This document shows, in pieces, positions 1 to 8,929 of a stretch of 38,326 bases of DNA. Both the position numbers and the translations under genes were made by a program. Each line of letters starts with the position of its first letter. Positions within the stretch are counted from its first letter, which is position 1. Location: contig PLSP01000045.1 in NCBI GenBank assembly GCA_003165195.1, positions 1-38,326 of the forward strand, written 5' to 3'. The notes under the pieces were generated by a model. The model ran no database searches and was not told where the DNA came from. It was given only the letters and a program-made list of their open reading frames with translations. This DNA comes from Candidatus Bathyarchaeota archaeon (GTDB taxonomy: Archaea; Thermoproteota; Bathyarchaeia; Bathyarchaeales; Bathycorpusculaceae).

Positions 1-192
1 GCAACTGAAGGCATAAGAATAGAGCAGAACAAAGGCGCAGACGCTGGACAAGTCGTTATCCACCTCCACGTTCATATAATTCCCCTTAAGCCCTCTGCCC
101 AGTCCTTGCATGAACACAGTTTTCGAGCGGCTGAACAACTGGATAGGGATGCCGAAAAAATAAGACAGAAAATCACCTTGCACGAGTCGTAA
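1..192 (+). CDS. HIT family protein, C-terminal part (5' truncated by window edge)
   Basis: Frame 1 reads ATEGIRIEQNKGADAGQVVIHLHVHIIPLKPSAQSL...LHES*; the histidine triad HLHVHII and the preceding QNKGADAGQ are typical of HIT hydrolases. Confidence 0.88.
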   Translation, partial: ATEGIRIEQNKGADAGQVVIHLHVHIIPLKPSAQSLHEHSFRAAEQLDRDAEKIRQKITLHES

Positions 193-306
193 AAGGTAAG
201 TAAAATTGTATTTTGGTACCGCTATTGGTATCTAAGCCTCCACTATTGGGCACATGGTATAAAAGAGTGAAAAACAACAATGGCTATTATTACAAGCGGA
301 ATAAAC

Positions 307-657
307 ATGACGGAACAACCAAACGAACCAGACCAAAACCAACCTGAAACACAAATTGAAAAACTTTTAATCGATGACACCTCCAACTTTCAATTCCATG
401 CCGCATATGTGGTTTATTCAGAAGCGTTTGACCATGTTGATGACGAGGAAGCGAAAGAGGAACTAAACCAGAACCTTGAAGATTTACAATCCAACAAAAT
501 TGGCTACGAAACCTTTTACTCCAACATTTCGCGCTTCAGAAAGCTCGACCAGCCCATGTCTAGGCAAGGTGGAAGATTTACCGTTGCCACTCAGCGCAAG
601 AGGGATTGGCGCATGAAGACACAGCGGCAAGAACGTATAAAAAGACACAAAAAATAA
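307..657 (+). CDS. hypothetical protein, acidic N-terminus and basic C-terminal tail (tool start 280, likely start ATG 307)
   Basis: Open frame MTEQPNEPDQNQ...RRHKK; acidic middle, RKRDWRMKTQRQERIKRHKK end. No family recognised. Confidence 0.55.
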   Translation: MTEQPNEPDQNQPETQIEKLLIDDTSNFQFHAAYVVYSEAFDHVDDEEAKEELNQNLEDLQSNKIGYETFYSNISRFRKLDQPMSRQGGRFTVATQRKRDWRMKTQRQERIKRHKK

Positions 658-712
658 CATTGCAATCGCCTTTATTTATTTCAAAGTAGTGGTCTCGTTA
701 ATTCAAAGTTGA

Positions 713-738
713 GTTTACATGTTTAAACATGTTTAAAC
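713..738. promoter_or_regulatory. overlapping palindromes GTTTACATGTTTAAACATGTTTAAAC, candidate operator upstream of the CoA operon
   Basis: ACATGTTTAAACATGT (717-732) and GTTTAAACATGTTTAAAC (721-738) are both perfect palindromes; 76 bp before the ECF gene start. Confidence 0.5.
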
Positions 739-813
739 GGTTCATAGGGAAGTTTTATTTATCAAAGGGAACTCTCAACAGCGTCAAACAAAACTAATTG
801 AGAAGTAAAAGTT

Positions 814-1548
814 ATGTTGAGACTGAAAACACTTGATGTTGCAGGGTTAGCATTAAACATAGCATTGTATGTTGCAGTAGGCTATATTTTCTACAGTTTA
901 ATCCCAATCTCGTATGGTGGAGTCCGGTTCTGGCCACCTGTCATTGTCCCAGCGGTTTTCGCAGTCGTGTTTGGTCCACTTGTCGGTGGAATCGGCGCTG
1001 CAGTTGGCATATTTATAAGCGATGCCATCTTTGGAAATAATCTGCTGCTAAGTTTAATGGCGGGCGTAACGAGCAACTTCGTTGCCTTCTTCCTTATTGG
1101 ATACATCGCCAAAAAGAAAATACGTTGGGCAACGCCCGTTGTTGCCTACGGCATTGCAACAGTATTGTTCATGTGGATAGGTTACACATACACGGGACTA
1201 GCGTTTTGGTACAAGATAGCTTTCATAAGTGTTGCCGCTGCTTGCTATATTATTTTCTTGGTTCCCGTAGTTTTCCTTCGAAATTCTCGGTGGCGTGGAT
1301 TTGAAGTAGGATCCATAATTGGCATGCTGCTCGGTGCCGCAATAATAGGCGTTACGGTGCCTGTTTTCACGCAACTTTTCACTCCTGCCGCCACACCTTT
1401 CACTGCACCCGTTGCTCTAACCACTTTCTTCTTTACTTTCTTCACTGAAATCCCCTTCGTAATCATCCTTTGCCCGCCCATAATCGCTGCAGTCTACGCA
1501 GCATTCCCAACGTTGTCGCGTAGAAACCAGAAAAGTGACGAGCAGTGA
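814..1548 (+). CDS. ECF transporter S component-like membrane protein
   Basis: Multi-TM protein with the ECF S-component-like region FWPPVIVPAVFAVVFGPLVGGIGAAVGIFISDAIFG; GTGA overlap with downstream pantoate kinase. Confidence 0.72.
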   Translation: MLRLKTLDVAGLALNIALYVAVGYIFYSLIPISYGGVRFWPPVIVPAVFAVVFGPLVGGIGAAVGIFISDAIFGNNLLLSLMAGVTSNFVAFFLIGYIAKKKIRWATPVVAYGIATVLFMWIGYTYTGLAFWYKIAFISVAAACYIIFLVPVVFLRNSRWRGFEVGSIIGMLLGAAIIGVTVPVFTQLFTPAATPFTAPVALTTFFFTFFTEIPFVIILCPPIIAAVYAAFPTLSRRNQKSDEQ

Positions 1549-2474
1549 AAACAGCCAAAGCTTTTGCGCCAGCGGCCATTTCAAGTTTCTTTGAAATCTA
1601 CGACACTGAAGGCGGCAAACCAATAGTAGACTTGGAGCGGGTGGGTGCTAGAGGCGGTGGATTTGGACTTGAAAAAGGAGTTTTGACCGAGGTCAATATA
1701 GAGGAAGCCAAAACTTCGGGTATCTATGTTGCGATTAATGGAAAAAAAGCGCCTCAAGCTCAAACCACAAAAGCTATGGTGGATGCGTTAGTTGGAAACT
1801 TCGAAAGACCCTGTGTAGTTACCGTTAACCATAAAATTCAGGTTCCAATCGGTACGGGATTTGGTACAAGCGCAGGTGGTGCTTTGACTACTGGATTGGC
1901 GCTTAAAGAAGCGCTGGATTTGCCATTAACCTATAATCAAATAGGAAAAATAGCGCATGTGGCAGAGATTCGGTGTCAAACAGGTTTAGGCACGGTAAGC
2001 TCGTTGACGTCGACAGGCGGCTGCGTTTTGGTGCTTGAACCTGGAGCGCCGGGCACTTGCAAAATCGACCGCATACCCTTAGCCCCAGACTACATGGTAG
2101 TAGCTGGTTTTTTCCAATCAAACATGCCTAAGACTGTATTAACCGACCCAGAAAGACGACAAATAATCAACCGCCACGGCAAGAAAACGTTAGAAGCAAT
2201 AATAGCTGAGCCAACGTTGGAGAATTTTCTTGAACGCTGTTGGGAGTTTTCCAAAAACGCTGGGTTCGCAACAGAAAGAGTGCGCCAACTGGTCAGTTTA
2301 GCTAACAAGGTTGGTGCGGTGGGTGCCGCTCAGAACATGATTGGCGAAGCAGTGCACGCCGTCGTAAGGGCGGAAAACGCATCCAAGTTAGCAGAAGCTT
2401 TTAAGAGTGTTTTGCCCTCTGAAAATGTGATATTGAGCGGAATAGATTTTCAGGGCGCTAGGCTGATCGGATGA
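1545..2474 (+). CDS. pantoate kinase (archaeal GHMP kinase family)
   Basis: GHMP motif PIGTGFGTSAGGALTTGLAL; N-terminal AFAPAAISSFFEIYD; overlaps PPAT gene by 4 bp (ATGA). Confidence 0.88.
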   Translation: MKTAKAFAPAAISSFFEIYDTEGGKPIVDLERVGARGGGFGLEKGVLTEVNIEEAKTSGIYVAINGKKAPQAQTTKAMVDALVGNFERPCVVTVNHKIQVPIGTGFGTSAGGALTTGLALKEALDLPLTYNQIGKIAHVAEIRCQTGLGTVSSLTSTGGCVLVLEPGAPGTCKIDRIPLAPDYMVVAGFFQSNMPKTVLTDPERRQIINRHGKKTLEAIIAEPTLENFLERCWEFSKNAGFATERVRQLVSLANKVGAVGAAQNMIGEAVHAVVRAENASKLAEAFKSVLPSENVILSGIDFQGARLIG

Positions 2475-2950
2475 AAAAATTCAGAAAGGTTGCGGTAGGT
2501 GGAACATTTGATGAATTGCATAGAGGACACAAAGCCCTTTTATGCAAAGCTTTTGAAGTCGGCGAAAAAGTCGTTCTAGGTTTGTCGTCAGATGAGTTTG
2601 TCGCAAAAATGGGTAAACCCCACATTACCGCTAGCTACGCTGAACGGTTTAGAGAGCTTGAGTTTTTTCTTGAGCAGAACGGTTTAACGGAAAGAGCTGA
2701 AATTGTCCCGTTAAGTGATTCCTTTGGGTTAACTGTTTCTGGTAAGGGATTGGATGCTTTGGTTGTTAGTAAAGAAACAGAGCTAAGAGCTAGCAAAATA
2801 AACGATATTCGGGCTAACGCTGGGCTGCCGACGCTGCAAATTGTGGCCGTGAAAATGGTTCCAGCCGAAAACTGTGCCCCAATCAGCACGACAAGGATAA
2901 GGAAAGGGGAAATCGACAGGGACGGTCACTTGCTCAAGAGCATCGAGTAA
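2471..2950 (+). CDS. coaD: phosphopantetheine adenylyltransferase (archaeal/eukaryal type)
   Basis: VAVGGTFDELHRGHKALL nucleotidyltransferase motif; ISTTRIRKGEI C-terminal motif. Confidence 0.9.
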   Translation: MKKFRKVAVGGTFDELHRGHKALLCKAFEVGEKVVLGLSSDEFVAKMGKPHITASYAERFRELEFFLEQNGLTERAEIVPLSDSFGLTVSGKGLDALVVSKETELRASKINDIRANAGLPTLQIVAVKMVPAENCAPISTTRIRKGEIDRDGHLLKSIE

Positions 2951-2953
2951 ACG

Positions 2954-3883
2954 TTAGAGTATTTCTCCCACTACGTTGATGGGTTTACGCATTAACGATG
3001 TCAAATCTTCGAGTCGTTCTCGGTCTAAGGTGACTAGCACAACTGTGGCCGGGCCAGCGGATTTGTTAATATCTAAGCCCTGCATCTCTGCAAGCTTTAT
3101 CTGTCTGCCAACGGCGTACGCCATTATCCTAGCTTCATCTGCGATACCTAAAGTGCCCGCTGCTGCAATATCATGAATATACTTTTTTTGGGACAGCTGT
3201 GTCACGTTTTTTAGGTCAGCTATTTCGCCTCTTGCTTCAGCTGCTATCACTTCGTTACCTACCTTTGGCTTGCCGATTGCAACAATTAGGTCGCCGGGGC
3301 ATGTTTTTCCCAGACGCAATTCATCTTCGTTTGCGAAGCCAATCACGGTTAATCCCGCGCCTGTCTGCACGGTTTCAAAGTTGTCTTCTGTGTTTTCCAT
3401 TATGACTTGGTTTGGGTCTAAACCAATTGTTCGGGCTTCGCGTTTAATTCCCTCAATTATTTCATTGCCTGTTGGCTCCTTCTCGACGCCTAATGTGACT
3501 GACAAACTTAAGGGAAACGCTCCCGTCGCGGTTACATCCATAAGGGCAACCCTTGCCAAGAACTTACCAAGCACGCGTCCATCTACTTTGACTTTATCCA
3601 TTACTTTTGGTCCGATGGCCCCCGAGGAAGTTGACCCTACAACAATGGCGTGTCCAGTTGGCACCCTTAGTATTGTAACATCACCTCTTCGGGTGTAGGT
3701 TATTTGGCTTGGTTTTACTTGAAAAGCCATGGGCCGCAGCATTGTCCCAACATTATCGATTAGGTGTAGATAGAGGGTTAGGGCTTGGCGCATGACTTCT
3801 GAGCGGGTGAGACTGTGTTTTTGAGCTAGTTTATCGATGTCTTGGGTAATCTTGTCAGGTAAGCGAACGTTGATAACTTTCAT
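2954..3883 (-). CDS. ribbon-helix-helix domain protein with large C-terminal domain (AIR-synthase/SelD-like features)
   Basis: N-terminal MKVINVRLPDKITQDIDKLAQKHSLTRSEVMRQALTLYL is an RHH domain; C-terminal part has GDLIVAIGKPKVGNEV resembling PurM/SelD-superfamily segments. Effector domain assignment is tentative. Confidence 0.65.
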   Translation of the reverse strand: MKVINVRLPDKITQDIDKLAQKHSLTRSEVMRQALTLYLHLIDNVGTMLRPMAFQVKPSQITYTRRGDVTILRVPTGHAIVVGSTSSGAIGPKVMDKVKVDGRVLGKFLARVALMDVTATGAFPLSLSVTLGVEKEPTGNEIIEGIKREARTIGLDPNQVIMENTEDNFETVQTGAGLTVIGFANEDELRLGKTCPGDLIVAIGKPKVGNEVIAAEARGEIADLKNVTQLSQKKYIHDIAAAGTLGIADEARIMAYAVGRQIKLAEMQGLDINKSAGPATVVLVTLDRERLEDLTSLMRKPINVVGEIL

Positions 3884-4063
3884 TTGAGTTACCTGTGTTA
3901 CATTTGTTATACGGTGAAATCTCTTATCCCTTGCTCCCGTCGAGGCTGGAGTGGGCTAAATTAGTTGCTTAAAGAGCTATTTTGTGGAAAAATTCATTCT
4001 AAGCGGTTTAGCGCAAGTGTTATATGCATATTGAACCATAAAAAACGAGTCGAGGAGTCATCT

Positions 4064-5023
4064 TTGAATAAAAAAATCGTTGCTTTAACTTTAGTTTTAT
4101 TATTAACCACTATTTATGCAACTTCACTTTCAGTCTTACCTGCAAAAGCTCAAGGGACCGGCTGGCTTACTAGCTATGATATTTATGATGCAAATTCAAA
4201 TGAGCATCTTGCTTCATACAGCCCTTCCACAGGCAATCAATCTTTAGCGCCAATTGTGCCTGGAGCAGAAATTAAAGTAGTGTTTACCGTTGACGTTTTT
4301 ACGCCTGGCTCTGGGGACTTAAAGCTTGCAACCAGTTTACAAGCGCCCCCTCAAGGTCAATACTGGCAGTTGTCTAGTGGAAGCGCCTACACGTTAGGTA
4401 GCGATTTTAACCCTGATGCATCTCCCGCATCATTCAATTGGGTTCAAGGGACTTTCACCATGACCCTGATAGGGACAGTTCCAACTCCTTCAGGTTCCGC
4501 AACTCAAGCTTCACTTGCGGTTGTTACCCTCTATGGTCCAACGAGCGGGTTACCATTAGACTCTTTCACTGTACCAGAAATCAGTGCTGCTCTGACCCAG
4601 TTCCAAGTAATCTATAACGACAGAGTCAATCATGTGAAATCGCTTGAATCCCAAGGGGCAGCCCAGGGATACATTGACCTCTACAACAATGTTCTCAACC
4701 AGTCAGTAACTGAAGCCAACTCAGGAGATGTTACAAATGCCATTGCCCTGTTAAACAGCATGAATATCTCCAATGAACCCGTGTCACAGGCTTCCACGGT
4801 TGATATCTTGTTGCCGTTAGCCGGTGTATTTGCCGCTTTAGCTGTGGTCTTTGTTGTCATGTTCTTCCGTGTGAGAGGCAAAGTCAGCTACTTCCAACTT
4901 GTTGTAGAAGACCAAATCAAAGATCTCGAAGGCTTAACGCTGCGCGCCTCTAAAATTGATCGGGCCATGGCGTCAAACCTTGACTCTGTTAAAGATCGCC
5001 TCAAAAGATTGGTCGGGATGTGA
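4064..5023 (+). CDS. secreted/membrane-anchored protein: signal peptide, extracellular region, one C-terminal TM, ~55-aa cytoplasmic helical tail
   Basis: TTG start at 4064 preceded by GAGGAG; LNKKIVALTLVLLLTTIYATSLSVLPAKAQG signal; TM ILLPLAGVFAALAVVFVVMFF; tail RVRGKVSYFQLVVEDQIKDLEGLTLRASKIDRAM. Tool ORF starts at 3965. Confidence 0.7.
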   Translation: MNKKIVALTLVLLLTTIYATSLSVLPAKAQGTGWLTSYDIYDANSNEHLASYSPSTGNQSLAPIVPGAEIKVVFTVDVFTPGSGDLKLATSLQAPPQGQYWQLSSGSAYTLGSDFNPDASPASFNWVQGTFTMTLIGTVPTPSGSATQASLAVVTLYGPTSGLPLDSFTVPEISAALTQFQVIYNDRVNHVKSLESQGAAQGYIDLYNNVLNQSVTEANSGDVTNAIALLNSMNISNEPVSQASTVDILLPLAGVFAALAVVFVVMFFRVRGKVSYFQLVVEDQIKDLEGLTLRASKIDRAMASNLDSVKDRLKRLVGM

Positions 5024-7720
5024 TAGAATACGCGAATCTACCAAAACAGCGTACAACTGATTGGACTCGGCTCAGCCGGGACAAACATTGTAGAATCTTT
5101 CCTAAACAACAAAAAAACAAAAGAATTATTGGAAAATGACCTAACACGTCTTTCTCTTTTAGCCATCGATATCGCTGACCCCGAAATCAGAGCCTTGCAA
5201 GAATCTTACGCGCAAATACAGAAATCCATGATTAAAGGCGGCATCCCCGCGGAGAGAATGCGGGTAATAGCCCAGTCAGTAAAGTTTCCAACTGCAGAGG
5301 CAATGTTTGATTTCATCAACCAAAAATTCGCTGAGTACGTAATATGCGAAGGCTCCAAACTTGAAAAATTTGAACCTTGGCTGAGCTCAACGATGGCTAT
5401 TCCTCCTATGGCTGGCGGTGCAGGCAGAAGAAGAGCCCTAGCCAAAGCAATCTACGCCTTAAACTATTATCAACTTGGAATTATTCGAAACTGTATAAAC
5501 GCCTTCAAAGAACAAGCCCTTTCCTCGATCCTAACGCCAACAGTTGTTTTAGTTTACGGTTTAGGAGGCGGCACAGGAAGCGGTATATTTTTTGATTTTG
5601 CCAAACACCTGCGAAAAGTCCTCGGCTCAGGCGTTCCAATAATAGCATTCGTCGTAACCCCATGTGGAGGAGACGACCCGCCTGCAAAAGGGTGCTCGGC
5701 ATTTACCGCAATAAATGAGCTATCACTTTTGCTAAACAAAGATTACAACCAATATGTCATTGACCAATATGGCGAATGCTATCGCAACCCACTTAACGCA
5801 CTCATTTACCTTCCGCTGTTGCCTGCTTTCTCAAAAATCGGTAACATAGTTAATGCCCGTAGAGAAATGGACGACATGGTCGTAGACATGCTTTATGTTC
5901 TGATGGATTTCGACTTAGCTGACTTGCTGGGTGGAATTGGCACAGAAGTCGGACTGACAAATAACTCAGCACACACCTTGGGCATGATGAAAATCAATTA
6001 TCCAGTTGAAGAATACATCAACGCCTACAAGCTTCAATTTGAAGAATTGCAACTTTTGCAGGATTCCAGAAGAGAAAAACTGGACATTTTAGCTGAAATC
6101 GGCGATGTCATAAAAGTCGACTGGGATATCGCAACCGAATTGTTCAAGAGTTACTTGATCAAAACAGGGACATTTAACGAGGAGCAGTTCGATGAGAAAC
6201 TGAAGACCACCATCAACAGCAACCCACGGCTTGAAGAAGATTTAGCCCTGCACGTGAAAGGTGTGGAGATACAGGTTACAAATTGGACAACCGAGATAAT
6301 GAAATTTCTCTCCACGGTAAAATTAATGGGAAAAGCTGGGCCAATTGAAGACGCTATCATTAACTTGACACTCAAAAAAGAAGGCTCAAGAAAACTAGAC
6401 AACATAGAAGTCCTGCTTACCACACTCTCAAAAAACTACCTTGAATTCCGAGAACGGAAAGCTAACATTATGGAGCGGCTAAACCAACTAATTCCCAGCT
6501 CGCAAGTCTTCACGTTGCGGCAAAAGAAGCTCTTAGAGGACCTTGTGAACTTGGCTGAAATCGCTGAGAAATCGCTGGATCTAATGCAGTTTTACGATGA
6601 AACCCGTTATCTAACAGACGCTTTAATACGGTACTATGAAGTGCTGCCGGAGAGTCAAAAGGAACTGCAAGACCTGCGAGATATTCAATCGGAACTAGCA
6701 ACCGTCTACCTAATCATTCAGTTGATGCTTAGAAACCCAGTTGACGAGGCAAAAATGATTGATGAACACGCCACATACGTTAACGAAATAATGGCGCAAA
6801 GGATGCAAAAAAGAGGTGACTTCGACAATGAAGTCATGCGTGTCCAAGAGACTAAAAAACGTAAAGAATTCGATAAAGAAAAGATGGACAGGCAACTACG
6901 TAAGACCTTTGGCGGAAAACGTTACGCCAGAGAACAAATGCTCGATCTTGAGCGCGACCTAAAGAGAATAGAGCAGGAAGAAGCCTTCGCGCTAGATAAC
7001 CTTGACAAAGTAGACGCCACGATCCAGCTTTATGGCAGATTAGGCAAACGTTTTGAACTTGTCTCAGAATACCGCAAACGACTAAACAAAATAGTAGACA
7101 TCGACAGAGAGCACGAAGAAAAAATCGCTGAAATCACATCACCCAAACGTTACTACGAAAAATCCGCTGACCTAACCCAAGCCGAACAACAAAAAATCAT
7201 CTTCAAAATTCTGACCGAACAGGAAGAAAGCCTCACACGAGAAACCATTTTCCGAGACATCATGGACATGGACCACTTCAAAGATTACATGAAGAGCGTA
7301 GTACGCGTATTCAAAACACCAAGCGTCATGGGCTACAAATCGGACTACAAAACTGACTACATCTGGGTAACTGTGCAGTCGCCGCCGAACATGTGGACGG
7401 AAGACATGTCCCAGGAAGTTTACACGGCGCTAGCAGGGTATGTTACCAGCGAAGTTTCAAGAACCATTACCGTCAGGGTAACTGAATCGCGAGACGCATG
7501 GACAACCCGCGTTCTTGTGGTAGGCGGCAGAGGTAAACCAGAAGACATGGAAGCCTACGACGAAATGCAGCTGCTTTACAACAAATCAAACGACTTCGAA
7601 CGGCACCTATCAAGATCTTATCTGATTGAACACAACGTCTCAGCACGACAAATAATCAAGGATTTTAACGCCAACGGCACCGTTACAGAAACCAACGGCA
7701 ACCAAACAAACAAAAAATAG
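5020..7720 (+). CDS. tubulin/FtsZ-superfamily GTPase with long helical insertion/extension (apparent +1 frameshift near 5041-5046)
   Basis: Frame upstream of tool start reads VQLIGLGSAGTNIVESFL (T1 loop); T4 loop GLGGGTGSG at 5558-5584; T7-like MDFDLADLL at 5903-5926 (FtsZ NxDFAD). About 400 aa of charged helix follow, then a beta-rich C-terminal part (DYIWVTVQSP...TTRVLVVGGRG). GTG at 5020 overlaps the upstream stop but needs a 1-nt shift. Confidence 0.85.
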
Positions 7721-7732
7721 TTAAAGGAGCGT

Positions 7733-8884
7733 TTAAGCTCCTTCCAAAAGATTTTTCGTCATCGCTTGCCACTCTTCCTCTTTTATGGCACCTTTTTTGA
7801 TCGCGCTTGCCTTCAAACTCTTAGTTTTCATTTCATACTCGGAGAACATTTTTGAGGTGTCAAAGCCACCGATAAGTAATGCAACATCGATGCGGTCGCT
7901 TGTGTCTTCGGTGTAGACGGGTTCAGTTATGTAGATTGATTTCAGGTTGGCTTTTTCCTTGAACCACGTTGCTATTGCTAACTCGATTTTTCCTCGCGGC
8001 AGCTTGTCTTTGAGGCTTTCTGGCATACGTATGAGAACATAGAGCAAACCAGCGCTTGGTAAATCAAAGTTCAAAAGTGGCTTAAGCAACGCGGCTTCAA
8101 AGATATTTTCGAGTGATCCATAAATTTTCATACTTGCACCTGAAGCGAGCAATGCGGCAAACATTTTTGTGTTAAATGTTCTTGACAGCTCGGTCACTTC
8201 GTCTGCGAGGGACTCCTTAGACAACAACAAATCCACTAAGTAATTTACGATTAAATTGCCCTTCATCTGAGCTCCACTTCTGTCAACGCCCTCAAAGTTT
8301 TCCAAGCAATCCCTATCCAAAAGCAAAATCGTAGAGTCGTCAATGGAAACGCAGTTTCCAAGTGCTGCAAACGCATTAAAGTATGCATCCGAAGGCTGAA
8401 TTTTGGACGGCAAGATAGCCAGTGATAACGCGTTTTTGTTTGTCTCTTTGAACTTGGATATCAACGTCGGCAAAGAGGCGCTGCCAACTCCATCCCACAC
8501 TGAAGCCACAATGACTACACCGCGCAGCTTCTCGATAGGTTTTTGGCTGAGACTTTCAACAATGCTTTGATTCTGCGAAATATATGGCAATACGTTATAC
8601 CAAAAATGTGTGTTAACATTTGCATCTTCGAAACCTAAAACAAAATGAGGGTTATACCCTTTGGGAATCCACTGGTAAATCTCCTCGCTTGACTTGTCAA
8701 CAAAAATTGCGATGGTTTCCTGGGTTTTGCTATTTAGCTGTTTGAGGAGCAGTTTGATGGGGTATTCGCCGATGCAGACTATGGCTTGTTTAGGTTGAAG
8801 GGGCTTTAATGAATCAATGTGGGTCTTAACGCTTTCCAATACGTTAAAAGCTCCTTTGCCATCCGTCATTAGAGGTACCTGCAT
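7733..8884 (-). CDS. second FtsZ-fold-like protein with degenerate nucleotide-binding loops
   Basis: FtsZ-like order of elements: QAIVCIGEYPIKLLLKQL (beta1/T1), RGVVIVASVWDGVGSASLPTLI (T4 equivalent), FNAFAALGNCVSIDDSTILLLDRDCLENF, ENIFEAALLKPLLNFDLPSAGLLYVLI, and RIDVALLIGGFD (FtsZ-like ATGF end strand). Confidence 0.6.
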   Translation of the reverse strand: MQVPLMTDGKGAFNVLESVKTHIDSLKPLQPKQAIVCIGEYPIKLLLKQLNSKTQETIAIFVDKSSEEIYQWIPKGYNPHFVLGFEDANVNTHFWYNVLPYISQNQSIVESLSQKPIEKLRGVVIVASVWDGVGSASLPTLISKFKETNKNALSLAILPSKIQPSDAYFNAFAALGNCVSIDDSTILLLDRDCLENFEGVDRSGAQMKGNLIVNYLVDLLLSKESLADEVTELSRTFNTKMFAALLASGASMKIYGSLENIFEAALLKPLLNFDLPSAGLLYVLIRMPESLKDKLPRGKIELAIATWFKEKANLKSIYITEPVYTEDTSDRIDVALLIGGFDTSKMFSEYEMKTKSLKASAIKKGAIKEEEWQAMTKNLLEGA

Positions 8885-8929
8885 AAGCTTTAAGAAGAGT
8901 TAGCTAAAATAAGGTTTTAGGTTGTTTGC

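Noticed and set aside
891-1763. Minus-strand ORFs 891..1112, 1245..1481, 1417..1623, 1581..1763
   Set aside because: Antisense to well-supported ECF and pantoate kinase genes; no recognisable motifs.
5015-5029. Readthrough of TGA-TAG fusing the TM protein to the tubulin-like GTPase (same frame on both sides)
   Set aside because: Two consecutive stops and a GTGA overlap start make a separate gene with a 1-nt indel the simpler explanation.
5129-7720. Calling the tubulin-like gene canonical ftsZ or CetZ
   Set aside because: Length, helical region and diverged loops do not fit canonical FtsZ/CetZ; only superfamily membership is supported.
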